DNA of 58,426 nucleotides from NCBI RefSeq assembly GCF_000185845.1, contig NZ_GL629647.1, forward strand, positions 2,296,071 to 2,354,496. Reading direction: 5' to 3'. The DNA comes from Segatella salivae DSM 15606 (GTDB lineage Bacteria; Bacteroidota; Bacteroidia; Bacteroidales; Bacteroidaceae). The position numbers and the translations under genes were made by a program. The notes below the pieces were generated by a model that was not told the DNA's origin, did no database searches, and saw nothing but the letters and a program-made list of their open reading frames with translations. Below, in pieces: positions 1 to 9,156 of this stretch. Position 1 is the stretch's first letter, and the number at the start of each line of letters is the position of its first letter.

Positions 1-2
1 CC

Positions 3-1994
3 TATCCCCTGTGTGCCTTGTTGTTCACCTCTTTTGTGAACGGCAAGCAGAAACAAAAGGTAGCGTCCCCTGATGGGACGCTCACTTTGTCTGTAGGTGT
101 TAATGAAAAGGGGCAGCCTTATTATGAGTTGTGGCGTGGCAAGCGTGCCATCTTATGTCCATCATTGCTTGGAATGAAGCTCCGGGATGGCAGTTTGGAT
201 AAGGATTTCCGTATAGTTGGTTTCTCTTCGGGTACAAAAGATGAAACGTGGCAACAGCCATGGGGTGAAGAAACGAGTGTGCGCAACCATTATAATGAAC
301 TCACCATGCGGCTGCAACAACGCGGTGCACAAGGCCGTTTGCTGACGATTGTTTTCCGATTGTTTAATGATGGACTCGGATTTCGCTATGAATTCCCGCG
401 TCAACCGCATCTTTCTGACTTCGCTATCATGGATGAAGAGACGCAGTTTGCTTTTCCTTTTGATGCAAAAACTTGGGCTATGCCGACCGAAGGCACTAAT
501 TATTATGAGGCATTATGGACAGCCAACCCACTCAGTCGCAAGCCAGAGGTGTCTACTCCCATAACAATGGAGGTTGACAATGACCTTTATCTTGTCGTAC
601 ACGAAGCCAATCTGACGGATTATTCTTCACTAAATCTTAAGCCGATTGCTGCAGCAAAGGGAACAACAACCGTTAAAGCAGAACTTGTTCCATGGTCAAC
701 GGGTGAACTGGTCTTTGCGAAAGCACCATTTGTTTCACCTTGGCGAACAATCATTGTAGGGCATAAACCTGCCGATCTTGCGGCATCTCGTTTGATGCTT
801 AACCTCAATGAACCTTGCAAAATCAAAGATACCTCATGGTTAGAGACGGGGAAGTATGTTGGAATATGGTGGGGAATGCACATGAATGACATGACTTGGT
901 CGCAAGGAAAGAAACACGGAGCAACGACTGAAAACACTCGACGTTACATCGACTTTGCAGCAGATCACGGCATGAAAGGAGTGCTTGTGGAAGGTTGGAA
1001 CTATGGATGGGATAACGATTGGGGGCGTGAAGGCGACAAGTTTTCATTCACAAAACCTTATCCTGACTATGATTTTGAGGGACTACAAAGATACGCATTA
1101 TCGAAAGGAGTGCGTATGATTGCCCACAATGAAACAGGTGGTGCCGCAGCAAACTATGAGCAACAACTCGATAGTGCCTTTGCACTTTACGAGCGATTAG
1201 GTATCCGTGTGGTTAAAACGGGATATGTAAATGCAAAATTAGATAACAAGGAACTGCAACACTCTCAATATGGAGTGCGTCATTATCGCAAGGTAATTGA
1301 GACCGCAGCAAAGTATCATCTCATGATCATTAACCACGAACCAGCGATGCCAACAGGGCTACAACGCACCTATCCGAACTTGGTTTCGGGCGAAGGAGCA
1401 CGCGGACAAGAGTATAATGCATGGTCAGAAGACGGAGGAAATCCACCATATCATCTCTGCATCTTACCTTTTACACGTGTCTTAGCAGGCCCACTTGACT
1501 TCACACCGGGCATCTTCCGCATCGAAGGTAGAGTGCATCCACAAACTCATCCACAAACAACACTCGCCAAACAACTGGCTACTTATGTCACGCTTTATGC
1601 GCCTTGGCAGATGGCGGCAGACGAAATAGAGAACTATAAAGGCCAACCTGCATTCGCATTCATAGAACAAGTGCCCACAAACTGGCAGGAGTCACACGTC
1701 TTACAGGCTGAGATTGGAAAATATATCGTTACAGCTCGCAAAGATCGGGATAGTGAAAACTGGTTTGTTGGAGGCATGACAGACGCTGATGCGCGTGATT
1801 TGACGATGCGATTTGACTTCCTTGATAAGGATGTTAAATATCATGCCATCATCTATCGCGATGGACCTGACGCTACATACAAAGGCAATCCATACCCTAT
1901 GGTGATAGATCAGATGACGATAGACCACACAACTGTGCTGCCAATCCATTTGGCTCCAAGTGGTGGTTTCGCTATCAGCATCATGAAGAAATAA
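3..1994 (+). CDS. Glycoside hydrolase family 97 (SusB-like alpha-glucosidase), 5' end missing
   Basis: The frame is open to the left edge, so the true start and most of the signal peptide lie outside; the first visible residues (YPLCALFTS) look like the end of a signal peptide. About 663 residues remain, near full length for GH97. An N-terminal beta-sandwich (to about residue 260) is followed by a TIM-barrel part with GVLVEGWNYGWD, AHNETGG, INHEPAMPTG and ADEIENY, all typical of GH97. At VVKTGYVN a glycine stands where, as I recall, retaining GH97 galactosidases carry the Asp nucleophile, so an inverting alpha-glucosidase of the SusB type is more likely. It would act in the periplasm or at the outer membrane on malto-oligosaccharides. 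The sus operon at the other end of the window handles the same class of substrate but is not adjacent. Function is inferred from family only. Confidence 0.88.
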   Translation, partial: YPLCALLFTSFVNGKQKQKVASPDGTLTLSVGVNEKGQPYYELWRGKRAILCPSLLGMKLRDGSLDKDFRIVGFSSGTKDETWQQPWGEETSVRNHYNELTMRLQQRGAQGRLLTIVFRLFNDGLGFRYEFPRQPHLSDFAIMDEETQFAFPFDAKTWAMPTEGTNYYEALWTANPLSRKPEVSTPITMEVDNDLYLVVHEANLTDYSSLNLKPIAAAKGTTTVKAELVPWSTGELVFAKAPFVSPWRTIIVGHKPADLAASRLMLNLNEPCKIKDTSWLETGKYVGIWWGMHMNDMTWSQGKKHGATTENTRRYIDFAADHGMKGVLVEGWNYGWDNDWGREGDKFSFTKPYPDYDFEGLQRYALSKGVRMIAHNETGGAAANYEQQLDSAFALYERLGIRVVKTGYVNAKLDNKELQHSQYGVRHYRKVIETAAKYHLMIINHEPAMPTGLQRTYPNLVSGEGARGQEYNAWSEDGGNPPYHLCILPFTRVLAGPLDFTPGIFRIEGRVHPQTHPQTTLAKQLATYVTLYAPWQMAADEIENYKGQPAFAFIEQVPTNWQESHVLQAEIGKYIVTARKDRDSENWFVGGMTDADARDLTMRFDFLDKDVKYHAIIYRDGPDATYKGNPYPMVIDQMTIDHTTVLPIHLAPSGGFAISIMKK

Positions 1995-2046
1995 AGACTT
2001 TGGTTTACGAGTTAGTGCATCTTGCAATACGAAAACTTTTAATGCT

Positions 2047-2090
2047 CTCCCCACATCTTTTAGCGTTAAGGTGTGGGGATTTGTGTTTTA
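2047..2090 (+). terminator. Intrinsic terminator after the GH97 gene
   Basis: CCCCACA (2049-2055) pairs with TGTGGGG (2072-2078), followed by a T-rich run. It lies about 50 bases after the stop codon. Confidence 0.7.
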
Positions 2091-2261
2091 AATAGCCTTA
2101 TAATTGCTTTCGATAAATACACAAACTTGAAATGCTCCACCTTTTTATTGTAGATATATTTCAAATATATTCGATATGCAAACCATTGTATATCAAATGA
2201 TTATACGTTTCTTATGGAAAGCCGCCTAAAATCACGTCTACCTCCGAAGTAATTTCTATCA

Positions 2262-2395
2262 TTTTATCGCCTAATCTCCGTCATTTCACCGCCTAAAATG
2301 CGTCAAATTATCCGGTCGTTTGCGTCAACTCATTTTTCCATTTAATATAAACCATGTCGGTATTCCCAATCAACCCTTTTACCATTACAAATGTC
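2262..2395. repeat. Dispersed intergenic repeat: degenerate 22-25 base tandem units plus a conserved flank
   Basis: Units of the form ATGACGCA plus CGCGGTGA-like ends run here on the minus strand. The stretch is alignable base by base with 44657-44790, including a non-tandem flank that contains TATTCCCAAT and AACCCTT. The flank reaches the stop codon of the downstream-strand helicase gene. No gene was seen in 1995-2384 beyond this and the terminator. Confidence 0.75.
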
Positions 2396-5300
2396 CTAAT
2401 TCGCAACTTGCTATGAGTTCCTTGAAGATTGGGTCTTGATTTAACACCATTTCGTTACCCGTGATAATCATTTGTTTCCTTGCTCGCGTGACGGCTACAT
2501 TGAGTTTGCGGTCAATAATGTGGCCGTTTTCCTCAAAACAATTCGCTGTTAGGAAGTCCAACTGATAGCGATGTTGCACCGTAAAGGAATAAATGATGAC
2601 ATCACGTTGGCTTCCTTGATAGCGTTCTACAGTGTCAATGCTAATCTTTTCGAGTGCTTTGATGCCGAGTTTCTCTATCTCTTTACGAATCATGGCTATC
2701 TGATTGCGATAAGGAACGATTACACCGATGGTCTTGTCTGCATCAAATGAGTTGCCATAAAAACGGTAGATGCGTCCCAAGAGGATAGCAACGATGTGGG
2801 CTTCATCGGGATTTACCTTGTCAGATAGCTGCGAATGACGGCATGTTTTGGAAGGAATGAAGAGCATTCGATTGGTTTTTAATGCGTCATCGAGCGTGTC
2901 TTGAGAGGGCAGTTCATAGTGAAGTCGCGTTTCTTTTTGATGCGAAAGAGGCACTGGTTTCAGGCATTCTTTGAAATAAAACATGCGATTTGGGAATGCA
3001 GCAACAGCCGGATGCATGCGTCCTTGCACGCGTAATACCCCCACAAAGTCTGTTCGTTTAGCCGCTTCTTCCACACGGATGAGTCTTTCAAACAACGAGT
3101 TTCTACAATTTGTTAGTTTGATCTCATGCAATCTTTTGTCGTGCACTGCAGAGTCGTTAACCTCTTGTTGTACTACAGCTGGTAGCTGTTTGTGGTCTCC
3201 AATGAGAATAAATTTCGACAGTTTAGACAGCAATCCCACAAGGTTTGGCTCGAGAATCTGACTCGCTTCGTCAATAATGGCCATGGAGAATGACTTGAGT
3301 TCAAACAAATAAGACTTGCTTTGAAGCGTACTTGTCGTACCAACAATGACGTGAGTACCCATGATTCGTTCGCGAATAGCAGTGAGTTTAGGATTGTTTT
3401 CGATATATTCGCTAAGTAAATGAGAGCGATATCGCTCGTCACAACTATATTCGTTACCAATGCGAATATAGTCGATTGCATTGTCAGAAAGCATTCCACA
3501 GATCTCATCTACAGCGCGATTGGTGTAACTCATGAGTAATATTGACTCGCCTTTTGCTAATGCTTCGCGCACCATATATTGCAAAGCCATACTCGTTTTG
3601 CCTGTTCCCGGTGGACCAACCAAAAGAAAGTAGTCTTTGGCTTGAAAGGCTTTCAGCAACAATGGGTCGTAAGTGGGGTGATAACTTTGAGTCAGTTGCA
3701 GTGTGAGGTCACGCTCGGGAGCGCGTTGTGCGAGTAGCAATTGCCTGCATTTTGGGGAAGAAGTGATGAACTGATGCAGCGAACGAATGGCTGAAGTGCC
3801 TCCAATGTCGCTGCCACTATGCTCTATTGCCCACATCGTTCCCTCGTTAGGAATCGGATTTACGGTCTTTATTATGATACTGTTAGTATGTAGTTTGATG
3901 ATGTTTCCTTTGAAAAGCAATGACTTTCTGACATCCGGTTCCTCTTCGGGAGCGTAAGAATAGAGATAAACTAAGTCGCCTAAACGGAAGTTTGGCAGGA
4001 ATTCCTCTCCCTGATCAGGTATATTTAGCGTAATGATATCATAACCATTGATATCTTTACTCTTTGCTTTTGCACTGATGGTAAGGTCAGTATAGATGTT
4101 GCCTGCCTCCTTTTTACTTGCCAACGGCATATTCCATAGGTCGGCAGTACAGTTGTTTAAGCCCTCTTTTCCACCTACTTTGGCAGCCAACTGCTCACGA
4201 AAAACAAACGTCATCATACGTTCATAGTAGGCCTTTTCAAGTGGAGTGAGATGATGAAGTGGCTGGATGATTTCCTCAAGTCGTGGCTGAATATATTTAA
4301 AAAAGAATGGGGTGTTGAGCTGATTCTCGTTGATTGTGTCGACAGAAAGCACATCCGTTATGTTGTCAAATCCGTCAATTGCGAAGCTAAATTCATTGGC
4401 AACGATGCGGTTGCGCAGGCTAATGGCCTCATGAAAGAGCTTTTGATAGAAATTAACTACAACCAATCCGCCCGGCAATGGGTATTTAGAATAGAGCAAA
4501 CGCATATCGATTTTGCTACTTGAAATGTTGAAGTTCTGCCGCAGAACTCCATAATAAAGCAACAACTGTACATAGTGTTCTTCCTTCTGAAAGCTACCAT
4601 ATTCGTTGGGCATTTGCCTTTGAATGTTGAAGTTACTGCCTGACTTCTGCTCAACAAGTAACTTGAAATCCGTCGTCATAAGGTCGACTCGACCTTGCAA
4701 TCCTAATTGTTCGCAGACGAAAGATGGTTCAAGAATGGCTTTCTCTCGACTGAAAGTGACGTTGGTTTGCGGTTGCATGAGGTCGCAATGAAAGTCTCCG
4801 AAGAGTTCGGCAACAATCTGTTGGATGTTCTGTGTCTGTCGAATAGCCGCCACACGAAAGTCTTCTTTGCGGTTCAAGTCACTGCAAGTGCAGTATTCCA
4901 AGGCTTTATCCTTAAAATTCTTTTTAAGCGTTTCTTGCCAGTTATAATGCCCGTTGCCCTTAATTATGTCGTCCAATGCTGTGCCAGCAAAGTTTCCAAG
5001 CAAGATGGCTTGACTGTTAGCAGTCGGTGACATGGCGTTAACAAGGTAGGTAAAAGGGTGGTGACCATAGTCTGAAAAGCATCGAGCAATGCCACTGATG
5101 TCCACAAGATAGTCGGGCTCGAGCACGATAACACCAGCTTCTTTGGCTGAATCAACGTCGAGAAGGTTTACTTGTGAGCCTTTCTTGAGTAATGTTTTGA
5201 GATATGTTTGATGAGGTTTGAAGTGGAGAGTTAACTGCTTTTCGGTTGCATCTTGGTCGATATTGACAGTAAAAGTATCGTCAGAACATTCGGTGACAAG

Positions 5301-5714
5301 GCCTCTAATATATCGGTAGTCGATGTGTTTGAACTCCTGTTGTGGCTTATCTTCCACTGGGATTTGCCCCACAAGATAAGATGGAATGTCGACATTAAAG
5401 ACCGCAGAAACAAACAAAGCAAGTGCTCTGCAAGCATACATCAGCTCGTCATGTGCCATACTTTCGGCTCTGTTACTGGCTCTTCTCATGTGTTGAATGG
5501 CTCTTATGTCATTACCATTCACACGGTTTTTCTTGCAAAGGAAGTCCACTTGAGCAAACAAGTTGCCGAAAACGAGGTTACTTCCTGCCAGTCCTTCCGT
5601 GCAAGTTAGCACCAAAGTTTCATGCAAAAGCTTGTTAACTGGGGCTGTGTTTTCAGCCTCAATGATATATGAAATGCGTTGAAAAAGGTCGTCAGCAGAG
5701 ATGAAATTAGGCAT
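2385..5714 (-). CDS. Dna2-like helicase-nuclease (PD-(D/E)XK nuclease + superfamily 1 helicase)
   Basis: 1109 residues. The N-terminal half carries a PD-(D/E)XK-type core: D344 in GRVDLM, then E355-Q-K357 in LVEQKSG, followed by a helical stretch with HYVQLLLYY. The C-terminal half is a DNA2/NAM7-type SF1B helicase: Walker A GPPGTGKTS from residue 700, DEAS box in IIDEASQ, GDHKQLPAVV, ERYQGSQRDV and a final VAVTRARKQMII. The arrangement matches Dna2-type proteins that trim and unwind DNA ends. It starts six bases after the stop of the alkyltransferase gene, so the two are probably co-transcribed with the Fic gene upstream. A role in repair or in defence against foreign DNA is possible; the sequence does not decide between them. 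Confidence 0.88.
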   Translation of the reverse strand: MPNFISADDLFQRISYIIEAENTAPVNKLLHETLVLTCTEGLAGSNLVFGNLFAQVDFLCKKNRVNGNDIRAIQHMRRASNRAESMAHDELMYACRALALFVSAVFNVDIPSYLVGQIPVEDKPQQEFKHIDYRYIRGLVTECSDDTFTVNIDQDATEKQLTLHFKPHQTYLKTLLKKGSQVNLLDVDSAKEAGVIVLEPDYLVDISGIARCFSDYGHHPFTYLVNAMSPTANSQAILLGNFAGTALDDIIKGNGHYNWQETLKKNFKDKALEYCTCSDLNRKEDFRVAAIRQTQNIQQIVAELFGDFHCDLMQPQTNVTFSREKAILEPSFVCEQLGLQGRVDLMTTDFKLLVEQKSGSNFNIQRQMPNEYGSFQKEEHYVQLLLYYGVLRQNFNISSSKIDMRLLYSKYPLPGGLVVVNFYQKLFHEAISLRNRIVANEFSFAIDGFDNITDVLSVDTINENQLNTPFFFKYIQPRLEEIIQPLHHLTPLEKAYYERMMTFVFREQLAAKVGGKEGLNNCTADLWNMPLASKKEAGNIYTDLTISAKAKSKDINGYDIITLNIPDQGEEFLPNFRLGDLVYLYSYAPEEEPDVRKSLLFKGNIIKLHTNSIIIKTVNPIPNEGTMWAIEHSGSDIGGTSAIRSLHQFITSSPKCRQLLLAQRAPERDLTLQLTQSYHPTYDPLLLKAFQAKDYFLLVGPPGTGKTSMALQYMVREALAKGESILLMSYTNRAVDEICGMLSDNAIDYIRIGNEYSCDERYRSHLLSEYIENNPKLTAIRERIMGTHVIVGTTSTLQSKSYLFELKSFSMAIIDEASQILEPNLVGLLSKLSKFILIGDHKQLPAVVQQEVNDSAVHDKRLHEIKLTNCRNSLFERLIRVEEAAKRTDFVGVLRVQGRMHPAVAAFPNRMFYFKECLKPVPLSHQKETRLHYELPSQDTLDDALKTNRMLFIPSKTCRHSQLSDKVNPDEAHIVAILLGRIYRFYGNSFDADKTIGVIVPYRNQIAMIRKEIEKLGIKALEKISIDTVERYQGSQRDVIIYSFTVQHRYQLDFLTANCFEENGHIIDRKLNVAVTRARKQMIITGNEMVLNQDPIFKELIASCELGHL

Positions 5715-5720
5715 GGTTGA

Positions 5721-6212
5721 TTATTCTTTTTCCCATTCCAAGAGTTGTTTCTTGAGCTCACGGCCCCAATGATACTCACCCGTTGTACCGTCTTTATGGA
5801 TAATTCTGTGGCAAGGGATGAGCATAGCAATACGATTTTCGGCCACCGCTGAAGCCACAGCACGCACTGCTTTGGGTTGACCAACGCGCTCAGCCAACTC
5901 TTGATAAGAGAGCGTTTCGCCTTTTTTAGTCTTCAATAACTCATTCCATACACGCTTTTGAAAGTCAGTTCCCTGCATGTCGAGTTTCAAATGGTGGTCG
6001 TAGTTGTCAAAGATTACGCGCTTAACTGTGTCAGCCATCACATCGTTTTGTGTCGTTGGAGTGTATACTCCCCAATAACTTGCAAGCTCATGGATAACTT
6101 CCATGCGATTCCATCCTAAGAATTGGAGGTCACAAATGCCATCAATCGTGCGTGCAACGATGATTGTTCCAAACGGAGTTTCAGCGAAACCATATACTAT
6201 TTCGTTTGCCAT
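5721..6212 (-). CDS. ogt: Methylated-DNA--protein-cysteine methyltransferase (Ogt/MGMT)
   Basis: 163 residues from the start MANEIVYG. An earlier in-frame start at 6284 would overlap the Fic gene and adds unlike residues, so 6212 is preferred. The protein has the N-terminal ribonuclease-like domain and the C-terminal winged-helix domain with the acceptor cysteine C134 in LIPCHRII. It removes O6-alkyl groups from guanine by transfer to this cysteine. It sits 41 bases after the Fic stop and six bases before the helicase-nuclease start, which suggests one transcript. Closely spaced genes for alkyl repair and end processing make a DNA-damage role for the helicase more plausible (inference). Confidence 0.93.
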   Translation of the reverse strand: MANEIVYGFAETPFGTIIVARTIDGICDLQFLGWNRMEVIHELASYWGVYTPTTQNDVMADTVKRVIFDNYDHHLKLDMQGTDFQKRVWNELLKTKKGETLSYQELAERVGQPKAVRAVASAVAENRIAMLIPCHRIIHKDGTTGEYHWGRELKKQLLEWEKE

Positions 6213-6253
6213 TGTAGTGTCTGATATTTCTTTTTGTTGTCTAATCTGCCTTG

Positions 6254-7546
6254 TTATTTCGAAACATCCATAAGATATGCGCAATATTTATTCAGTAAAG
6301 ACTGCTGTGAAAGGTCACCTTTCATATAGCGTTCTGCGTCAAGTCGGAGAAGTCTATTGCGCACTTTCTGCTTGCCTTTGTATGTAGTCAGCAGATAGAA
6401 TGTGCCATTTTCCTCTTCTATTTGGGTGTCAGAAAACCATGAAGTGAGGTCTTTGGGATCGTAAACAATGGCATAACAAGGTCTTTTTGCCCCTGGAAAT
6501 TCCTCACGTAGCACCCCTTTTGCCACCAAATCCTGTATATCTCGTATGGCAGTATCTTTTGAACAATTACCTAATGCGGCCCATGTCTTCGAGGTAATCT
6601 TGGCTTCATAGCCATCAAGAAACATGTTTATAATCTGTGTTTGGCGGTCTGTCATGATTACACTTGCATTTCTTTGCCAGAAGAAACTCTTGTTAAGGAT
6701 GCTATTAACGCTTGTTTCTGCGTCTTCAACTGAAGCTATTAGTGTTTTGATATACCATGTTAGCCATGGTGTAATGTCACCATTTCCGTGTTGAGTTTGC
6801 TCAAGAATGCTGTAATATTGTTTCTTATTACGATTGATTTCTGCTGAAATGTTATAGAAACGAAACTCATTTTTGTCGCTTTTTGCCAAGAGAATATCAG
6901 ACAATATGCGTGCTAATCGTCCGTTTCCATCTTCAAATGGATGAATAGAAACAAACCAAAGGTGTGCTATTCCCGATTGAACTATGCTGGATGTTGACGG
7001 TGGTTGATTGAACCATTGAATGAAGTTTGCCATTTCGTTCTCTACAAGTTGTGGTGCAGGTGCAATGTAGTGAATACGTTCTTTGCCGAATATTCCCGAC
7101 ACAATGTGCTCTTCATGCGTTCGATAACAGCCCACTTCGATAGGAAAACCATCACTAAATCCCGTTGGAAAGAAAGCACTTTGCCATCTACATAGCGTCT
7201 CTTTTGTCAGTGGTTGCATATAGTGTTCTATCGCATCAAGCATCACTTTAACTACTGATTCAACATAGTGTGAAGGTGCAGTGTACTTTAAGTTGTCGAT
7301 ACCTAAATGGCGTGCAATGGATGAACGGACCTCTTCTGTGTTCAAACTAATTCCTTCTATCTCTGATGATTGCACTACATCATGAGTAAGATTCTCTGCC
7401 ATGGCTCGTAGTTTATTATCGAAACCAAGGTTATTTAGCCTGCCATAAAGCAATCCAATCTTACGACTTGCCAGCTCAATCAGTGCATCTATAGCACTAT
7501 TTTCCCAGTGAAAATCAGTCCAGTTCTCTCTTTCGTGAATATACAT
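6254..7546 (-). CDS. Fic family protein with DUF4172 N-terminus and C-terminal winged helix
   Basis: 430 residues. The Fic core carries the full catalytic motif HPFEDGNGRLAR with H202, so AMP transfer (or another NMP transfer) to a target hydroxyl is expected. The N-terminal region (IHERENWTDFHW and following) is of the DUF4172 type. An inhibitory-helix motif S60-x-x-x-E64-G65 (SSEIEG) lies before the Fic core, so this is a self-inhibited class II enzyme. The C-terminal part (about 300-365: MTDRQTQIINMFLDG, then NCSKDTAIRDIQDL) looks like a winged helix and may bind DNA. Upstream lies a promoter with inverted repeats across its start region, consistent with autoregulation. The target is unknown. 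Confidence 0.9.
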   Translation of the reverse strand: MYIHERENWTDFHWENSAIDALIELASRKIGLLYGRLNNLGFDNKLRAMAENLTHDVVQSSEIEGISLNTEEVRSSIARHLGIDNLKYTAPSHYVESVVKVMLDAIEHYMQPLTKETLCRWQSAFFPTGFSDGFPIEVGCYRTHEEHIVSGIFGKERIHYIAPAPQLVENEMANFIQWFNQPPSTSSIVQSGIAHLWFVSIHPFEDGNGRLARILSDILLAKSDKNEFRFYNISAEINRNKKQYYSILEQTQHGNGDITPWLTWYIKTLIASVEDAETSVNSILNKSFFWQRNASVIMTDRQTQIINMFLDGYEAKITSKTWAALGNCSKDTAIRDIQDLVAKGVLREEFPGAKRPCYAIVYDPKDLTSWFSDTQIEEENGTFYLLTTYKGKQKVRNRLLRLDAERYMKGDLSQQSLLNKYCAYLMDVSK

Positions 7547-7603
7547 GATAGCTGTTTTGAGTGTAAATAATCATAGAAGATGCGACATTATACACTGAAT
7601 ATC

Positions 7604-7651
7604 GTCGCAAAATCTGCGACAAAAATACGTATTTAATGTTGCAAAAGCAAA
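7604..7651 (-). promoter_or_regulatory. Promoter of the Fic gene with overlapping inverted repeats
   Basis: Reading the minus strand, TTTG (7651-7648), 20 bases, then TATTTTTG (7627-7620) fit the Bacteroidota consensus exactly. Two palindromes overlap it: AAATACGTATTT (7623-7634) in the spacer and GTCGCA-N5-TGCGAC (7604-7620) at the expected transcription start. A further TGCGAC half site is at 7581-7586. The placement fits a repressor site; the wHTH-bearing Fic protein itself is a candidate binder. Confidence 0.65.
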
Positions 7652-7755
7652 CGTTTTCAATAATTTTTGTGCATTAATCGCATCAGATAACCGTCTCATC
7701 AGCCTTTCTTCAGCCTATTTTATCGCGTGGTAGAAGAGATGAAAAAAGTCCCTTT

Positions 7756-8745
7756 TTACTGTCCTCCCAATCGTTCAAAGAAGGTAATCACCTCTTCCCA
7801 CGTCTTAAACTCATCGCTTCCAAAGGCTATTGTCGTACCCATGAAGTCGGGATTTGGCTGCGGATCAATGAAATAATCACCATAAAGGAGATTCTTTTGA
7901 TTGGTAAAGATGAGGTGATTATAGGCAGGTGCTGAGAAGAACTCCTCTGCCCAACGTTGCACTTCGTCTGTAAAAGCGTGGTTGTTTGTAGGTGCTGGCG
8001 CAACAATATAAACCTGATAGTTCTCTAATAGTAGTTCGTATGCCTTGTGCATACTGCTTAACGGCTTACCAAAACTATCGTGTAAAGCGTCATAGTGCAG
8101 GTAAACTATCGGGCGTTCTGTGCCATTCTGCTGATCATCTATCCATCGAATGACGGGTATAAGATAATGAAGTGCCACCTTATCTATTAGTCGATGTTCG
8201 CCATGGAAATAGATAGCATTGGGATAATGCTGTTGAAACAGGTCGAAAGTATGCACTACCGGGTCATTATCTCCAAAGAGACCATAGACCCGTTTACGTT
8301 CTTCGGCGTCAACATTGGCAAAACATTGCGTTGTGATATCCTTGTATTCTTTAATCAACCCCTTTGTAACCATCAGTTCTTGAACGCCATCTTTGCGAGG
8401 GTTTTGAAACACTTGATGTCCTGTCATGCTGCTCATTGTGTCGCCCATTGCAAAGGCTGGGTTCACAAGTATACGGTCGAAACCATGTAACATCTCTGTA
8501 TACATGCCCCCCATTGACGTACCTATGATGAGATTGGGTTGCTCTTCATCAGCCATTTTGTGTAACATTGTCATGGCATCTGTGGGATGTACAGGGATAT
8601 CTTCAGCCAAAATAGTTGCTGAAGGCATAAGTTCTTGCAGCATTTTAACGGTTCCGCTCTGTGCCGAAGAAAGGAAACCATGCACATACATCACTTTTTT
8701 CCCCTTCATCAATGAAGGAAATTGCTTACTATAAGGGTTATCCAT
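7756..8745 (-). CDS. YqiA/YcfP-type alpha/beta hydrolase fused to a degenerate NT5C-like HAD domain
   Basis: 329 residues. Residues 1-210 resemble YqiA/YcfP esterases: VMYVHGFLSS near the start and the nucleophile elbow GTSMGG with S77. From about residue 212 a second part resembles cytosolic 5'(3')-deoxyribonucleotidases: IVYLHYDALHDSFG where the family has a DMDG motif, and NLLYGDYFIDPQPN where the family has GDYLIDDR, then FGSDEFKTWEEVITFF. The first Asp of the HAD motif is His217 here and the glycine is Ala, so this domain is probably catalytically dead. The hydrolase part looks intact. It follows the small alkyltransferase-like gene by about 75 bases on the same strand. The fusion reading rests on motif resemblance only. 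Confidence 0.72.
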   Translation of the reverse strand: MDNPYSKQFPSLMKGKKVMYVHGFLSSAQSGTVKMLQELMPSATILAEDIPVHPTDAMTMLHKMADEEQPNLIIGTSMGGMYTEMLHGFDRILVNPAFAMGDTMSSMTGHQVFQNPRKDGVQELMVTKGLIKEYKDITTQCFANVDAEERKRVYGLFGDNDPVVHTFDLFQQHYPNAIYFHGEHRLIDKVALHYLIPVIRWIDDQQNGTERPIVYLHYDALHDSFGKPLSSMHKAYELLLENYQVYIVAPAPTNNHAFTDEVQRWAEEFFSAPAYNHLIFTNQKNLLYGDYFIDPQPNPDFMGTTIAFGSDEFKTWEEVITFFERLGGQ

Positions 8746-8819
8746 ATCTCTCTTTTCCTTTTAAGTTTATTGCTACAAAGCTACAAAAAAATGCGAAACA
8801 AGCAAAATAAAACGCCATG

Positions 8820-9143
8820 TTATGCTTCTAAGTGTGACGCAATCTCCCACAAAGTGTGTCGTAAATCAACGTTGCCATTCGACTTGAAATGCACTCCTTC
8901 TTTTTCAAGGAGCAGTCGTTGTTCGGGCCAATCTGGTGTAGTTCTTCCCACACTGTTCACCACACGATGACACGGAATGGCTTTATCTTCAACCCGATGC
9001 AAGGCTTTTCCCACATGACGGGCATGCAAAGGATAGCCTGCAAGGCGTGCAATCAGTCCATAGGTAAGCACTCGTCCGCGCGGAATCTGACGCACGATGT
9101 CGATGACTTCCTGTCGAAACGTGTCGGAATCAAAGTGAGACAT
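8820..9143 (-). CDS. Small MGMT-like DNA-binding-domain protein
   Basis: 107 residues from the start MSHFDSDTF; a start at 9179 would overlap the preceding gene, whereas 9143 leaves 13 bases. It consists only of the winged-helix alkyltransferase domain (RQIPRGRVLTYGLIARLAG, then AIPCHRVVNSVGRT). Unlike true alkyltransferase-like proteins of the Atl1 group, which have tryptophan in place of the cysteine, C58 is kept in the PCHR motif. It may therefore be a minimal alkyl acceptor or a lesion-recognition protein. It is the second MGMT-type gene in the window, 2.6 kb from ogt on the same strand. Confidence 0.85.
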   Translation of the reverse strand: MSHFDSDTFRQEVIDIVRQIPRGRVLTYGLIARLAGYPLHARHVGKALHRVEDKAIPCHRVVNSVGRTTPDWPEQRLLLEKEGVHFKSNGNVDLRHTLWEIASHLEA

Positions 9144-9156
9144 GCGGATAAAAAGC

